Position numbers and translations under genes: made by a program
Assembly: GCF_022952855.1 (NCBI RefSeq)
Contig: NZ_JALJDX010000220.1
Span: 109,060 to 173,059 of the forward strand
Direction: 5' to 3'
DNA from: Pseudomonas sp. RGM2987
GTDB lineage: Bacteria; Pseudomonadota; Gammaproteobacteria; Pseudomonadales; Pseudomonadaceae
DNA length: 64,000 nucleotides
The notes under the pieces: model-generated
Database searches by the model: none
What the model was told of the DNA's origin: nothing
What the model saw: the letters and a program-made list of their open reading frames with translations, nothing else
Shown here: positions 8,627-17,251 of the stretch, in pieces
Layout of the letters: each line of letters begins with the position of its first letter
Position numbering within the stretch: position 1 is the first letter of the stretch

Positions 8627-9136
8627 ATGAGTGATGCAGCTACGCCAACGGAGCACTCCCTCGATGCGTTGTACCGTGACCACGGCGGTTGGCTGGAAGG
8701 TTGGTTGCGTCGGCGCATAGGCAACGCCTGGGATGCAGCCGACCTGCGCCAGGATACCTTCCTGCGAGTGCTCGCCAGCTCCCAGACCCTGGCCGACCTG
8801 CAAGAGCCCCGGGCCTACCTGCTGACCATTGGCAAGCGACTGCTGAGCAACTTCTACACCCGGCGCAACCTGGAGCAGGCCTATCTCGATGCCCTGGCGA
8901 GTCTGCCCGAGGCGTGCATGCCATCGCCCGAGCAACGTTGGTTGCTCCTGGAAACCCTGCACGCGCTGGACGAACTCCTCGATGGCCTGCCGCCCCTGGT
9001 GCGACGGGCCTTCCTGTGGAGCCAGCTCGAGGGCCTGGGGTACCGCGAGATCGCCGAGCGCATGCAGGTCAGCGAACGCACCATCAAGCGCTACATGGCC
9101 CAGGCCTACGAGCATTGTCTGCTGGTGGACCTATGA
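8627..9136 (+). CDS. ECF sigma factor, FecI family (iron starvation)
   Basis: A 169-residue ECF sigma factor. The sigma-2 region is about residues 12-75 (LYRDHGGWLEGWLRRRIG, AADLRQDTFLRVL). The sigma-4 region is about 105-160 (LPPLVRRAFLWSQLEGLGYREI, SERTIKRYMAQAYEHC). The ATG at 8627 is preferred over an in-frame TTG at 8609. A Fur-box-like site lies just upstream. The stop overlaps the fecR start (ATGA), and the receptor gene follows: the classical cell-surface signalling trio. Confidence 0.95.
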   Translation: MSDAATPTEHSLDALYRDHGGWLEGWLRRRIGNAWDAADLRQDTFLRVLASSQTLADLQEPRAYLLTIGKRLLSNFYTRRNLEQAYLDALASLPEACMPSPEQRWLLLETLHALDELLDGLPPLVRRAFLWSQLEGLGYREIAERMQVSERTIKRYMAQAYEHCLLVDL

Positions 9137-10080
9137 CGCGTGCGGCACCCACCCCCGAAGCCCGCGATGCGGCCAGAGCGGCAGCCCGCTGGTTGACGTT
9201 GATGGAGTCCGGCGGCGATGAATTCGACGTGGCGGCCTTGCAGCGCTGGCGCGACAGTCATGCGCACCACGAGGCTGCCTGGCAAAAGGCCCAGCAGTTG
9301 CGCCAGCGATTCGTCGGTATTCCCGTCTCGTTGGGCATGGCGACGCTGGATCGCCCGGCGCTGGCGCGGCGCACGGTGCTCAAGCGCGCATTGGGCATCG
9401 CCGCAGCGATGCCGACCGCCTGGCTCGTGGGCCGGGAGCTGCCCCTGGAGGCCTGGCGCGCCGACCTGCACACCGCCACCGGTGAACAACGCCGGTTGAC
9501 GTTGCCCGACGGCAGTGCGGTGCAACTCAACACCGACAGTGCGCTGGACCTGGACCTCAAGGCCCGGCGCCTGGTGCTGGTGCAAGGAGAAATGGCCCTC
9601 AACGTCGCTGGCGCCGCGCCGCTGTCCATTCAAATGCCGTACGGGCTGGTCACGGTCAGTCGTGGCGAGGTCTGTCTGCGCCTGGGCGAACGGGATTGCC
9701 GGATCTCGGTGATCAACGGCTCGGCGCAGTTGCAACCTTTGCGTGGGCCGGTGCTGGGACTGGAAGCAGGCCAGCAGGTCAATGTGCAAGCCTCGGGCGC
9801 CGGCGTGCTTGTCAGCTTTGATGTCGCGCAGTTGGGCTGGCGGGACGGCGTGCTGGTGGCGCAGGACCAGCCGCTGGGGGCTTTCCTGCGGGAACTGGGC
9901 CGTTATCGCAGGGGCGTGCTGCGCTGGGACGAAGCCCTGGAGTCCCTGCGCGTCACCGGCAGTTTTCGATTGGAAAACACCGATCGCATCCTCGCGCTGC
10001 TGTCGGCCAGCCTGCCGTTGGAGGTGCACATGCGCACCCCGTACTGGGTCACGTTGACCCTGCGCAAAAATTTCGCCTGA
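9133..10080 (+). CDS. FecR-family transmembrane anti-sigma regulator
   Basis: A 315-residue sigma regulator. An N-terminal DUF4880/anti-sigma region is about residues 10-55 (AARWLTLMESGG). One membrane segment is about 88-103 (ALGIAAAMPTAWLVG). The periplasmic FecR domain is about 115-210 (LPDGSAVQLNTDSALDLD), and a STN-like C-terminal domain about 240-310 would contact the receptor's signalling domain. The start overlaps the sigma-factor stop by four bases. It should carry the receptor occupancy signal across the inner membrane. Confidence 0.94.
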   Translation: MTRAAPTPEARDAARAAARWLTLMESGGDEFDVAALQRWRDSHAHHEAAWQKAQQLRQRFVGIPVSLGMATLDRPALARRTVLKRALGIAAAMPTAWLVGRELPLEAWRADLHTATGEQRRLTLPDGSAVQLNTDSALDLDLKARRLVLVQGEMALNVAGAAPLSIQMPYGLVTVSRGEVCLRLGERDCRISVINGSAQLQPLRGPVLGLEAGQQVNVQASGAGVLVSFDVAQLGWRDGVLVAQDQPLGAFLRELGRYRRGVLRWDEALESLRVTGSFRLENTDRILALLSASLPLEVHMRTPYWVTLTLRKNFA

Positions 10081-10147
10081 GCGCTGTCCCCTTTTTTCGT
10101 CTCGCCGGTCATTCAAGGCAACTGCACAAAAACGAGAGCGCCTTTCA

Positions 10148-12571
10148 ATGTCCGCAGCAATACCTTTGCGTTTGCGCCCAGCCCTGGCCGGCTGGCGTCC
10201 GCTGTTGAACCTGAGTCTTGTGCTGGGCCTGAGTGCCAGCCCGTGGTTCATTTCCGCCAGCCAGGCCGACGAGAGTGCCCGGCGCAGCTATCAGGTGCCG
10301 TCCGGTAATCTCGGCGCGGCGCTGACCCGCTTTGCCGGCCTGGCAGGTGTCAACCTGTCGGTGGACCCTGCCCTGGTAAGCGGTCGCAGCAGTGCCGGGC
10401 TGTCGGGGGAGTATGGCGTGGAGGAGGGCTTTGCCCGGCTGTTGCAGGGTTCCGGCCTGCAATTGCAAGTCGTGGGGGAGCAGGCGTACATCCTGACCCC
10501 GGTGCCGGAGCGCGGCAGCCTGCAACTGGCGCCGACCTCGATTGTCGGCGCCACCGGCTCGACGGACAGCGAAACGTACGCCGGCGGCCAGGTTGCCCGC
10601 CGCGGCTCGCAAGGCCTGCTCGGCTCCCGGGATTTCATGGAAACGCCGTTCAGCATGACCACCTACACCCGCGAAACGGTCAAGAACCAACAGGCGCGCA
10701 CCCTGGGCGACCTGATCGCGAGCGATCCTTCGGTGCGCGCCACCAACCCGGCGGGCGGACGTTATGAGCAATTCACCATCCGCGGTTTCAGCCTGTTCAA
10801 CAGCGATGTCGCCTACAACGGTCTCTACGGCATCCTGCCGACTTACACGATCGACATGGAGATGGCCGAGCGCGTCGACATCCTCAAGGGGCCGACCCAG
10901 CTCATCAACGGCATCTCGCCACGGGGCAGCGTCGGCGGCGGGATCAACGTGGTGCCCAAGCGCGCCACCGACAAGCCCATCACCTCGTTCACCGGCAGCT
11001 ATGCCTCCAACAACCAGTTGGGTGGCGCGCTGGATGTGGGCCGGCGCTTCGGTGAAGGGGACCAGTTTGGTATCCGCTTCAACGGCGTGAAGCAATCCGG
11101 CGACACCGAGTGGGACCATCAGAGCGTGGACCGCGACATGGCGGTGCTGGGCCTGGATTTTCGCGGTGAACGCCTGCGGCTTTCGACCGACATCGGCCAC
11201 ACCGAACGCGACACCGACGCACCCCAGGAACGGGTGCAGGTCGGCGCCAGCGCGCAAGTCCCCCATGCCAGCGATGTGCGCCGCAACTACGCGCAGTCCT
11301 GGAGCAAGGCGCGGACCAAGGACACCTTCGGCACGCTCAATGCCGAATTCGACGTCAGTGACTCGGTCATGCTCTACGGTGGCGTGGGGGCGCGTAAAAG
11401 CGACCACGATTTCCTGCGGCACAACGTTTCGGTCACCAACAATGCCGGTGACTTCACTGTGCAACCCCGTGACTTCACCCGGGAGGAGAATGTCCGCACG
11501 GCCACGGCTGGCGTGCGCAACTGGTTCCACACCGGTCCGGTGAGCCACGAGGTGAACCTGGCGGCCAGTTATTTCTATATGGATTTCGAGAACGGCGGGG
11601 CCCGTTATGCCAACGGCCGCAGCAATGTGTATGACCCGGTGCAGACGCCGACGCCAAGCAACCCGACGCGACAGGATGACAAGGTGTATACCGAGAACCG
11701 CTTCAGCGGCGTCGCGCTATCCGACACCCTGGGCCTGTTCGAGGACCGGCTGTTGCTGACCCTCGGTGCGCGCTGGCAGCGGGTAAAGGTCGACGACTGG
11801 ACCAACAACGTCAAAGGCGACACGGCTTACGATGAAGAAAAGGTTTCGCCATCGGGCGGCATCCTGTTCAAGGCCACCGACAAACTGTCGCTGTACGCCA
11901 ACTATATGGAGGGCCTGAGCCAGGGCAAGATCGCGCCATCGACCTCGGTGAACGAGGATGAAATCTTCCCGCCATTCATCAGCCGTCAGGTGGAGGTAGG
12001 GGCCAAGTATGATGCCGGTCCGTTCGCGGTGACTGCGGCGGTGTTCCGGATCAAGCAGCCGGCCTATGCGACCGATGCGACCACCCGGGTCTTCGGCCCG
12101 AACGGCAAGCGTGAGAACACCGGCGTGGAACTGAGCGTGTTTGGCGAACCGCTCAAGGGCACACGCTTGCTTGGCGGCGTGATGTTCATTGACAGTGAGC
12201 TGAGCGACACCACCGACGGCGCCTTCGATGGCAACCGGGCGCCGGCCACGCCGAAGTACAACGTCAACCTTGGCGCCGAATGGGACGTGCCCAATCTGCA
12301 AGGTGTAACCCTGACCAGTCGAGGCATCTATTCCAGCTCGCAGTACCTGGATCAATCCAATGACAAGGAAATCGACTCCTGGGTGCGCCTGGACGTGGGG
12401 GCGCGCTACGCCTTCAAGGTTGACGAAAAGACCGTCACCCTGCGGGCCAACGTCGAGAACGTCGCGGACAAGCGTTATTGGAGTTCGGCCGGCGCATCGG
12501 ATGACAGCGAGCCGGGCCTGACATTGTCGACGCCACGCACCTACCTGCTTTCAGCCACCGTCGACTTCTAG
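10148..12571 (+). CDS. TonB-dependent siderophore receptor with N-terminal signalling domain
   Basis: An 807-residue outer-membrane transducer. Signal region about residues 1-40; secretin/TonB N-terminal (STN) domain about 47-115 (YQVPSGNLGAALTRFAGLAG). The plug is about 150-290 with SFRGF-like element FTIRGFSLFNSD and AERVDILKGPTQ. The 22-strand barrel follows and ends in the expected aromatic (VDF). The STN domain marks it as a regulator of its own transcription through the adjacent FecR and sigma factor. The barrel resembles hydroxamate (ferrichrome-class) receptors, but I cannot name the siderophore. Confidence 0.95.
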   Translation: MSAAIPLRLRPALAGWRPLLNLSLVLGLSASPWFISASQADESARRSYQVPSGNLGAALTRFAGLAGVNLSVDPALVSGRSSAGLSGEYGVEEGFARLLQGSGLQLQVVGEQAYILTPVPERGSLQLAPTSIVGATGSTDSETYAGGQVARRGSQGLLGSRDFMETPFSMTTYTRETVKNQQARTLGDLIASDPSVRATNPAGGRYEQFTIRGFSLFNSDVAYNGLYGILPTYTIDMEMAERVDILKGPTQLINGISPRGSVGGGINVVPKRATDKPITSFTGSYASNNQLGGALDVGRRFGEGDQFGIRFNGVKQSGDTEWDHQSVDRDMAVLGLDFRGERLRLSTDIGHTERDTDAPQERVQVGASAQVPHASDVRRNYAQSWSKARTKDTFGTLNAEFDVSDSVMLYGGVGARKSDHDFLRHNVSVTNNAGDFTVQPRDFTREENVRTATAGVRNWFHTGPVSHEVNLAASYFYMDFENGGARYANGRSNVYDPVQTPTPSNPTRQDDKVYTENRFSGVALSDTLGLFEDRLLLTLGARWQRVKVDDWTNNVKGDTAYDEEKVSPSGGILFKATDKLSLYANYMEGLSQGKIAPSTSVNEDEIFPPFISRQVEVGAKYDAGPFAVTAAVFRIKQPAYATDATTRVFGPNGKRENTGVELSVFGEPLKGTRLLGGVMFIDSELSDTTDGAFDGNRAPATPKYNVNLGAEWDVPNLQGVTLTSRGIYSSSQYLDQSNDKEIDSWVRLDVGARYAFKVDEKTVTLRANVENVADKRYWSSAGASDDSEPGLTLSTPRTYLLSATVDF

Positions 12572-12606
12572 TCGCAGGCGAGCTCCAGGGGCGCAGCCGC
12601 CTGGGT

Positions 12607-13008
12607 TCAGGCGTCGCGGAACAGGTCGTGGGCGTCCAGCAGGCGCCAGGCGATTTCCGGGCGCTTTTCCAGCCCGCGCCGGATAGCGCCGGGGATCGAC
12701 TGGCGGATTTTGCGGCACAGGCCAGGCTGCTCCTGGAACTCGATGGCGATGCCGCGCATGGTCCGGACTTCGTTGTAGCCGGGCTCGATGCTCAGGCGGA
12801 TGCCCAGGTTTTCGTAGAGGCGTTGCTGTAGCCGTTGGAGCTCATCCAGGCTCTGGATGTTCTCCAGCCGTTCGAGCAGGCGCTTTTCTTCCTGGCGATT
12901 CAGGCAAAGGATACGCAGGTCGCTGCCCGGGGTTTGCAGCAACTCGTCACGCCGGCAATCGCAGACGCCGGGCGGGCAGGGGGGGCGGATCGGGATCGAC
13001 GCGGTCAT
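12607..13008 (-). CDS. Conserved hypothetical protein with Cys-rich N terminus
   Basis: A 133-residue protein I do not recognise. It starts with a short Cys/Pro stretch (PPCPPGVCDCRRDELL). A helical, Leu/Arg/Glu-rich middle follows (about residues 35-75, coiled-coil-like), then a basic C-terminal part (IRQSIPGAIRRGLEKRPEIAW). The ATG at 13008 is preferred to a GTG at 13017 because TGGAG lies just before it, although spacing is short. It is convergent with the TonB receptor gene. The CxxGxCxC pattern could bind a metal, but nothing else supports that. Confidence 0.72.
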   Translation of the reverse strand: MTASIPIRPPCPPGVCDCRRDELLQTPGSDLRILCLNRQEEKRLLERLENIQSLDELQRLQQRLYENLGIRLSIEPGYNEVRTMRGIAIEFQEQPGLCRKIRQSIPGAIRRGLEKRPEIAWRLLDAHDLFRDA

Positions 13009-13047
13009 GGGCTCCACAAGTCTGCAACACTACGCAACTGGCGCTGA

Positions 13048-13093
13048 GCGGCACGCCGGTCCGGGCAATGTGATGCCTGGCGGCACGCCGGTC
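13048..13093. repeat. 14-bp direct repeat GCGGCACGCCGGTC (two copies)
   Basis: Copies at 13048-13061 and 13080-13093, start to start 32 bp, about three helical turns. They lie in the 224-bp gap between the hypothetical gene and the M42 peptidase gene. They could be a paired activator site or chance in GC-rich DNA. Confidence 0.55.
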
Positions 13094-13232
13094 AACCCCG
13101 TCCGAGGGTCAGCGGTCTGCCGCCGGTGCGGTCCGCTCGTCCGCTTATCCGGCGATCCGATCAAATTTTTGGGTGACAGGCCGGCTCAATAGGGCAAGCG
13201 GGACGTGTGCCCGACAAACCAGAGGAGCCTCA

Positions 13233-14303
13233 ATGCCAGTCAATCCCTCTACCTTGCCGCTGTTGGAAGAACTGCTGATGGCCCGCGGGCCGGGCGGGCA
13301 GGAAGATGAAGTGCGCACGCTTTGCCGGCGCGAACTTGAACCCCATTGTGATGAGACCTGGATTGATCCGGCCGGCAATGTCATTGGCCTGATCAAGGGC
13401 TCAGGCAATGTGGGCAAATCCACTGGCCCCGTCAGGGTCATGGCTCACCTCGATGAAATCGCCATGCTGGTCAAGCGCGTCGAGCCCGACGGCACGTTGC
13501 GAGTCGTCGCGCTGGGTGGGGCCAACCCGGTGAATTTTGGCGTGTGCCCGGTGGACATCCTGGGAGATCGGGATTTCATCCCCGGTGTGCTGTCGTTCGG
13601 CTCCATGCACAGCACGGGTGAAACCCATCAGGGCGCGGATGTGCTGTCCGGGAATGTGCACTGGGAAGACGTCCATGTCATCACGCGCTGTTCTGCCGAG
13701 CAGTTGCATCAGCATGGCGTGCGGCCCGGAACGCGGGTGGTGTTGAGCCAGCACTGGCGTCGGCCGTTCCGGGTCAACGACGCGATTGCCGCGCACTTCC
13801 TGGATGATCGCGCACCGATGGTCGCCACGTTGCAGGCCGCCGCATTGTTGGCCGAACGGCGGGCGGAACTGGAGGGTGAAGTGTATTTCGTCTTTACCAC
13901 TCAGGAAGAGGAGTCCAACGCCGGCGCCCTGTATGCGGCGGGACACCTGCCGGGCGAAGTGACTGTCGCCGTCGAGGTCGGGCCGGTCGTCCAGGAATAC
14001 GGCACCCGGTTGTGTGTGGACCCGATCATCAACACGGGTGACCAGGACGGTTGCTACAGCCGTGAAATCGTCGACCAGTTGTACCGCGCCGGCGAACGTT
14101 GCGGACTGTCCCCGCAATTTGCGTTGCTGGTGGACTTCGCCAGCGACGCCAGCGCGGTCATGGGCAGCGGGATTTCGGCCAAAGGCGGTTGCATTGCGAT
14201 CCCGACCGAGAATACCCATGGGTATGAGCTGATCCTGGAAGGCAGCATCGAGGCTTGCGCCCAGACGTTGCTGGAGTTTCTGATTAATCGGGACGGAGGT
14301 TGA
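13233..14303 (+). CDS. M42-family metallopeptidase (glutamyl aminopeptidase/endoglucanase type)
   Basis: A 356-residue co-catalytic metallopeptidase, expected to form cytoplasmic tetrahedral dodecamers that trim peptides. Metal and catalytic residues are visible in order: His in VMAHLDE, Asp in FLDDRAPM, the Glu pair in TTQEEESNAG, an acidic residue in VAVEVGP, and His in NTHGYE. In most M42 members the fourth ligand is Asp; here it is Glu. The ATG at 13233 has an AGAGGAG site upstream. It has no obvious operon partner. Confidence 0.9.
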   Translation: MPVNPSTLPLLEELLMARGPGGQEDEVRTLCRRELEPHCDETWIDPAGNVIGLIKGSGNVGKSTGPVRVMAHLDEIAMLVKRVEPDGTLRVVALGGANPVNFGVCPVDILGDRDFIPGVLSFGSMHSTGETHQGADVLSGNVHWEDVHVITRCSAEQLHQHGVRPGTRVVLSQHWRRPFRVNDAIAAHFLDDRAPMVATLQAAALLAERRAELEGEVYFVFTTQEEESNAGALYAAGHLPGEVTVAVEVGPVVQEYGTRLCVDPIINTGDQDGCYSREIVDQLYRAGERCGLSPQFALLVDFASDASAVMGSGISAKGGCIAIPTENTHGYELILEGSIEACAQTLLEFLINRDGG

Positions 14304-14339
14304 GAGGGCGGTGTGATCTGTCAAAAAAAGGGTCGCTTC

Positions 14340-14552
14340 GCACCCCAGCGGGAGCAAGCTCCCTCGCCACGGGGGGCGCGTTGTTCGGGCTGGCGTCATC
14401 ACGAGCAAGCTCGCTCCCACATTGGTTTTGGGTGGACTCAGGATTTGCATACACCACAATCCATGTGGGAGCGGGCTTGCTCGCGAAGACGGCGGAACAT
14501 TCAACACCTCATTGACAGGTGCACCGCTTTTGCGAGCAAGCCCGCTCCCACA
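14340..14552. repeat. Cluster of four REP elements
   Basis: REP arms of both types alternate in orientation at about 14347-14370, 14402-14420, 14464-14485 and 14534-14552. They fill the gap between the convergent M42 and DUF1348 genes. Confidence 0.87.
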
Positions 14553-14582
14553 ATGGGGCTGTGTTGGTTTCTGGTTTGGTGT

Positions 14583-15062
14583 TTACAACCCCAACTCGGA
14601 CAGCCCTGGATGATCATCCGGCCGGCGGCCCAGGGGCCAGTGGAATTTGCGTTCGCTTTCCTTGATCGGCATGTCGTTGATGCAGGCGTAGCGGTGGTGC
14701 ATCAGGCCTTGCTCGTCGAATTCCCAGTTCTCATTGCCATAGGAGCGGAACCAGTTGCCTGAGTCGTCGTGCCATTCATAGGCATAGCGCACCGCGATGC
14801 GGTTGTCGGTGAAGGCCCAGAGTTCCTTGATCAGCCGGTAATCCAGCTCCTTGGCCCATTTGCGGGTCAGGAACGCCTTGGCCTCTTCACGACTGTGGGC
14901 GAACTCGGCGCGGTTGCGCCATTGCGTGTCCAATGTGTAGGCCAGGGATACTTTTTGCGGATCGCGAGAGTTCCAGCCGTCCTCGGCCAGGCGAACTTTC
15001 AGGGTGGCGGATTCGTGGGTGAACGGCGGTAAAGGCGGGCGAGCGTCAGAAGCGGCAGACAT
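14583..15062 (-). CDS. DUF1348 / NTF2-like protein
   Basis: A 159-residue small alpha+beta barrel protein. Family-typical stretches are VRLAEDGWNSRDPQKVSLAY, FAHSREEAKAFLTRKWAKEL and FRSYGNENWEFDEQGLMHHR, and it ends in a PLGRRPDDHPGLS tail. DUF1348 proteins are of unknown function and often sit beside TetR regulators. I start at 15062 because CTGGAG precedes that ATG; a further ATG at 15083 has no ribosome-binding site. It lies 56 bp downstream of the TetR gene on the same strand, so the two are probably one operon. Confidence 0.88.
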   Translation of the reverse strand: MSAASDARPPLPPFTHESATLKVRLAEDGWNSRDPQKVSLAYTLDTQWRNRAEFAHSREEAKAFLTRKWAKELDYRLIKELWAFTDNRIAVRYAYEWHDDSGNWFRSYGNENWEFDEQGLMHHRYACINDMPIKESERKFHWPLGRRPDDHPGLSELGL

Positions 15063-15118
15063 GGCAAATCTCCAGTGAGGCATTGAACAATGACACAGCG
15101 ATTCGGCGGTCCTGCGCG

Positions 15119-15688
15119 TTACTTATCCGCTGGCAACAGTATTTCAAGCATGTCCCGGGCGTGGTCGGCTGCGCTGTGGTCACCCATCACCAAGGCCACG
15201 GTAATCGCGCCGTCGATCAGCACCAGCAGTTGCCGGGCCAACGCGTCCGGGTTCTCGACACCTTGTTCGAGGCACAGCCGACCCACGTAGTCGAGCAACT
15301 TCTGTTTATGCAGCTTTGCCAATTGGCGCACCGGATCCTGGGGATCACCGGTCTCGCCGCTGGTATTGATAAACGCACAGCCGCGAAACCCTTCGCTCTC
15401 GAACCAGCCCTTGAGCACCGTGAACAGGTTGAACAAGCGGGCCCTGGGCGTTGGCGCCTTGTCGACTTCGGTGCTGAACCAGTGCATCCAGCGTTGGTCC
15501 CGCCGCATAAGGGCGGCCACGATCAGCTCGTCCTTATTGGCAAAGTAGCGATAGACACTTTTCCTCGAGACGCCGGCGGTCTTTACCAGAAGATCCATGC
15601 CCGTGGCGGCGATGCCGCTTCGATAGATCAACTTCTCGGCGACATCGAGGATGATATCTCGGGTTTCATTACCAGTGATTTCGTTCAT
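15119..15688 (-). CDS. TetR/AcrR-family transcriptional repressor
   Basis: A 189-residue regulator. The N-terminal TetR helix-turn-helix is about residues 8-55 (ILDVAEKLIYRSGIAATGMD, then GVSRKSVYRYFANKDEL). A helical ligand-binding domain fills the rest. The start at 15688 fits the family. A near-perfect palindrome lies 13 bases upstream and suggests autorepression together with the downstream DUF1348 gene. The C-terminal class resembles regulators that respond to electrophiles or alcohols, but the ligand is unknown. Confidence 0.92.
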   Translation of the reverse strand: MNEITGNETRDIILDVAEKLIYRSGIAATGMDLLVKTAGVSRKSVYRYFANKDELIVAALMRRDQRWMHWFSTEVDKAPTPRARLFNLFTVLKGWFESEGFRGCAFINTSGETGDPQDPVRQLAKLHKQKLLDYVGRLCLEQGVENPDALARQLLVLIDGAITVALVMGDHSAADHARDMLEILLPADK

Positions 15689-15700
15689 GGGTTCGACAGT

Positions 15701-15714
15701 AGAATGATCGTTCT
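15701..15714. promoter_or_regulatory. Probable TetR operator AGAATGATCGTTCT
   Basis: A 14-bp inverted repeat around GATC, with one wobble pair, starting 13 bases upstream of the TetR start codon. Its size and place match TetR-family autoregulatory operators. Confidence 0.72.
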
Positions 15715-15760
15715 CCTTGGTCAAGTTCAATTTTCTCTTTAATTCCCTGATTGCTTTCCT

Positions 15761-15826
15761 GTGGGAGCATGGCTTGCCCGCGATGGCGACCTCGAAGGTG
15801 CCATCGCCAGCAAGCTGTGCTCCCAC
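15761..15826. repeat. BIME upstream of pssA
   Basis: Inverted REP arms GTGGGAGCATGGCTTGCCCGCG and its partner ending TGTGCTCCCAC, enclosing GCGACCTCGAAGGTGCC. It lies between the divergent tetR and pssA genes. Confidence 0.82.
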
Positions 15827-15907
15827 AGAGAGAGTGCAAGTTGTCCAAAACCCGCCCGCCATGGTGTAAGCTCATCCGTTCTTCGGAATCGACCTACTGC
15901 GAGCCCT

Positions 15908-17251
15908 ATGCCGTCGCTTTTCAAACGCTCCCTGCTGCCCAAGCTGCGCAGCTTTGCACTGACCGCCGAGGCGGTGACCATCCTCGATGGCGCTGCTGAA
16001 TTTCGCCGTTGCCTGCTGGAGAAAATCGCCCAGGCCACCCAGCGCATCTACATCGTCGCCCTCTACCTGCAACAGGATGAGGCGGGCCAGGAAATTCTCG
16101 ATGCCCTGCATGCTGCCAAAGCCGCGCGCCCGGAACTGGACGTGGTCGTGGTGGTGGATTGGCTGCGCGCCCAGCGCGGGCTGATCGGTGCCAAGAAACA
16201 GCCGGGCAACTCGGCGTGGTATCAGGAGCAGACGCGCCTGCACGCCAGCGAAGTGCCGATCTACGGCGTGCCGGTGCAGACCCGCGAACTGTTCGGCGTG
16301 CTGCATCTGAAAGGCTTCGTGATCGACGACTGTGTGCTCTACAGCGGCGCCAGCCTGAACAATGTGTACCTGCACAAGTTCGAGAAATACCGCTACGACC
16401 GTTATCACCTGCTGCAAAACACTGCGCTGGCCGATTCCATGCACCACTTGGTGCAACACGGGCTGGTGGCGTCCAAGGCCGTGCATCGCCTGGACCTGCC
16501 GAACCTGCCGACCACCCGCAGCTTGCGCAAGGACATCGGTGACCTGCGCAGTCGCCTCAAATACGCGGCCTACGACACCACGGCCGGTAGCCTCGACAAG
16601 AGCGGCTTGTCGGTAAGCCCGTTGCTGGGCGTCGGCAAGAACAACCCGTTGAGCCGGGTGATCGGCGAATTGATCGCCAGCAGTCGCCAGCAACTGACCA
16701 TTTGCACGCCGTATTTCAACCTGCCCCTGGCCGTGACCCGCGAGCTGAATCGCGCCCTGGCGCGGGGGGTGAAGATCGACATCATCGTCGGCGACAAGAC
16801 CGCCAACGACTTCTTCATTCCACCGAGCGAGCCGTTCAAGATCATCGCGGCGCTGCCGTACCTCTACGAGATCAGCCTGCGACGCTTCGCCAAGCGGCAC
16901 CAGCGCTATATCGACAGCGGGCAGTTGAACCTGCACCTGTGGCGTGACGGCGATAACAGCTACCACCTCAAGGGCATGTGGGTCGATGAGCGCTACACCT
17001 TGCTGACCGGCAACAACCTCAACCCGCGGGCCTTTCGCCTCGACCTGGAAAACGCCTTGTTGCTGGACGATCCCAAGGGCGAGCTGCTGGAGCCGCGTCG
17101 GACCGAGCTTGAGCAGATCTTTAGTCACACCCATCGGATCGAGCGTTACCTGGACCTGGAAACCCTGCCGGACTATCCTGCGGCCGTGGCCAAGTTCCTC
17201 AAGCGGGTCAGCCGGGTACGGATCGAGCGGTTGCTTTACCGGATCCTGTGA
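15908..17251 (+). CDS. pssA: Phosphatidylserine synthase (CDP-diacylglycerol-serine O-phosphatidyltransferase)
   Basis: Makes phosphatidylserine from CDP-diacylglycerol and serine, the first committed step to phosphatidylethanolamine. The protein has 447 residues and is of the phospholipase-D superfamily (type I, E. coli-like). Two HKD-type motifs are visible: HLKGFVIDDCVLYSGASLNN and HLKGMWVDERYTLLTGNN. It is expected to be peripheral to the inner membrane, as it has no transmembrane segment. The ATG at 15908 matches the family N terminus; the frame is open upstream through a BIME. The AraC gene overlaps its stop by four bases. Confidence 0.95.
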   Translation: MPSLFKRSLLPKLRSFALTAEAVTILDGAAEFRRCLLEKIAQATQRIYIVALYLQQDEAGQEILDALHAAKAARPELDVVVVVDWLRAQRGLIGAKKQPGNSAWYQEQTRLHASEVPIYGVPVQTRELFGVLHLKGFVIDDCVLYSGASLNNVYLHKFEKYRYDRYHLLQNTALADSMHHLVQHGLVASKAVHRLDLPNLPTTRSLRKDIGDLRSRLKYAAYDTTAGSLDKSGLSVSPLLGVGKNNPLSRVIGELIASSRQQLTICTPYFNLPLAVTRELNRALARGVKIDIIVGDKTANDFFIPPSEPFKIIAALPYLYEISLRRFAKRHQRYIDSGQLNLHLWRDGDNSYHLKGMWVDERYTLLTGNNLNPRAFRLDLENALLLDDPKGELLEPRRTELEQIFSHTHRIERYLDLETLPDYPAAVAKFLKRVSRVRIERLLYRIL

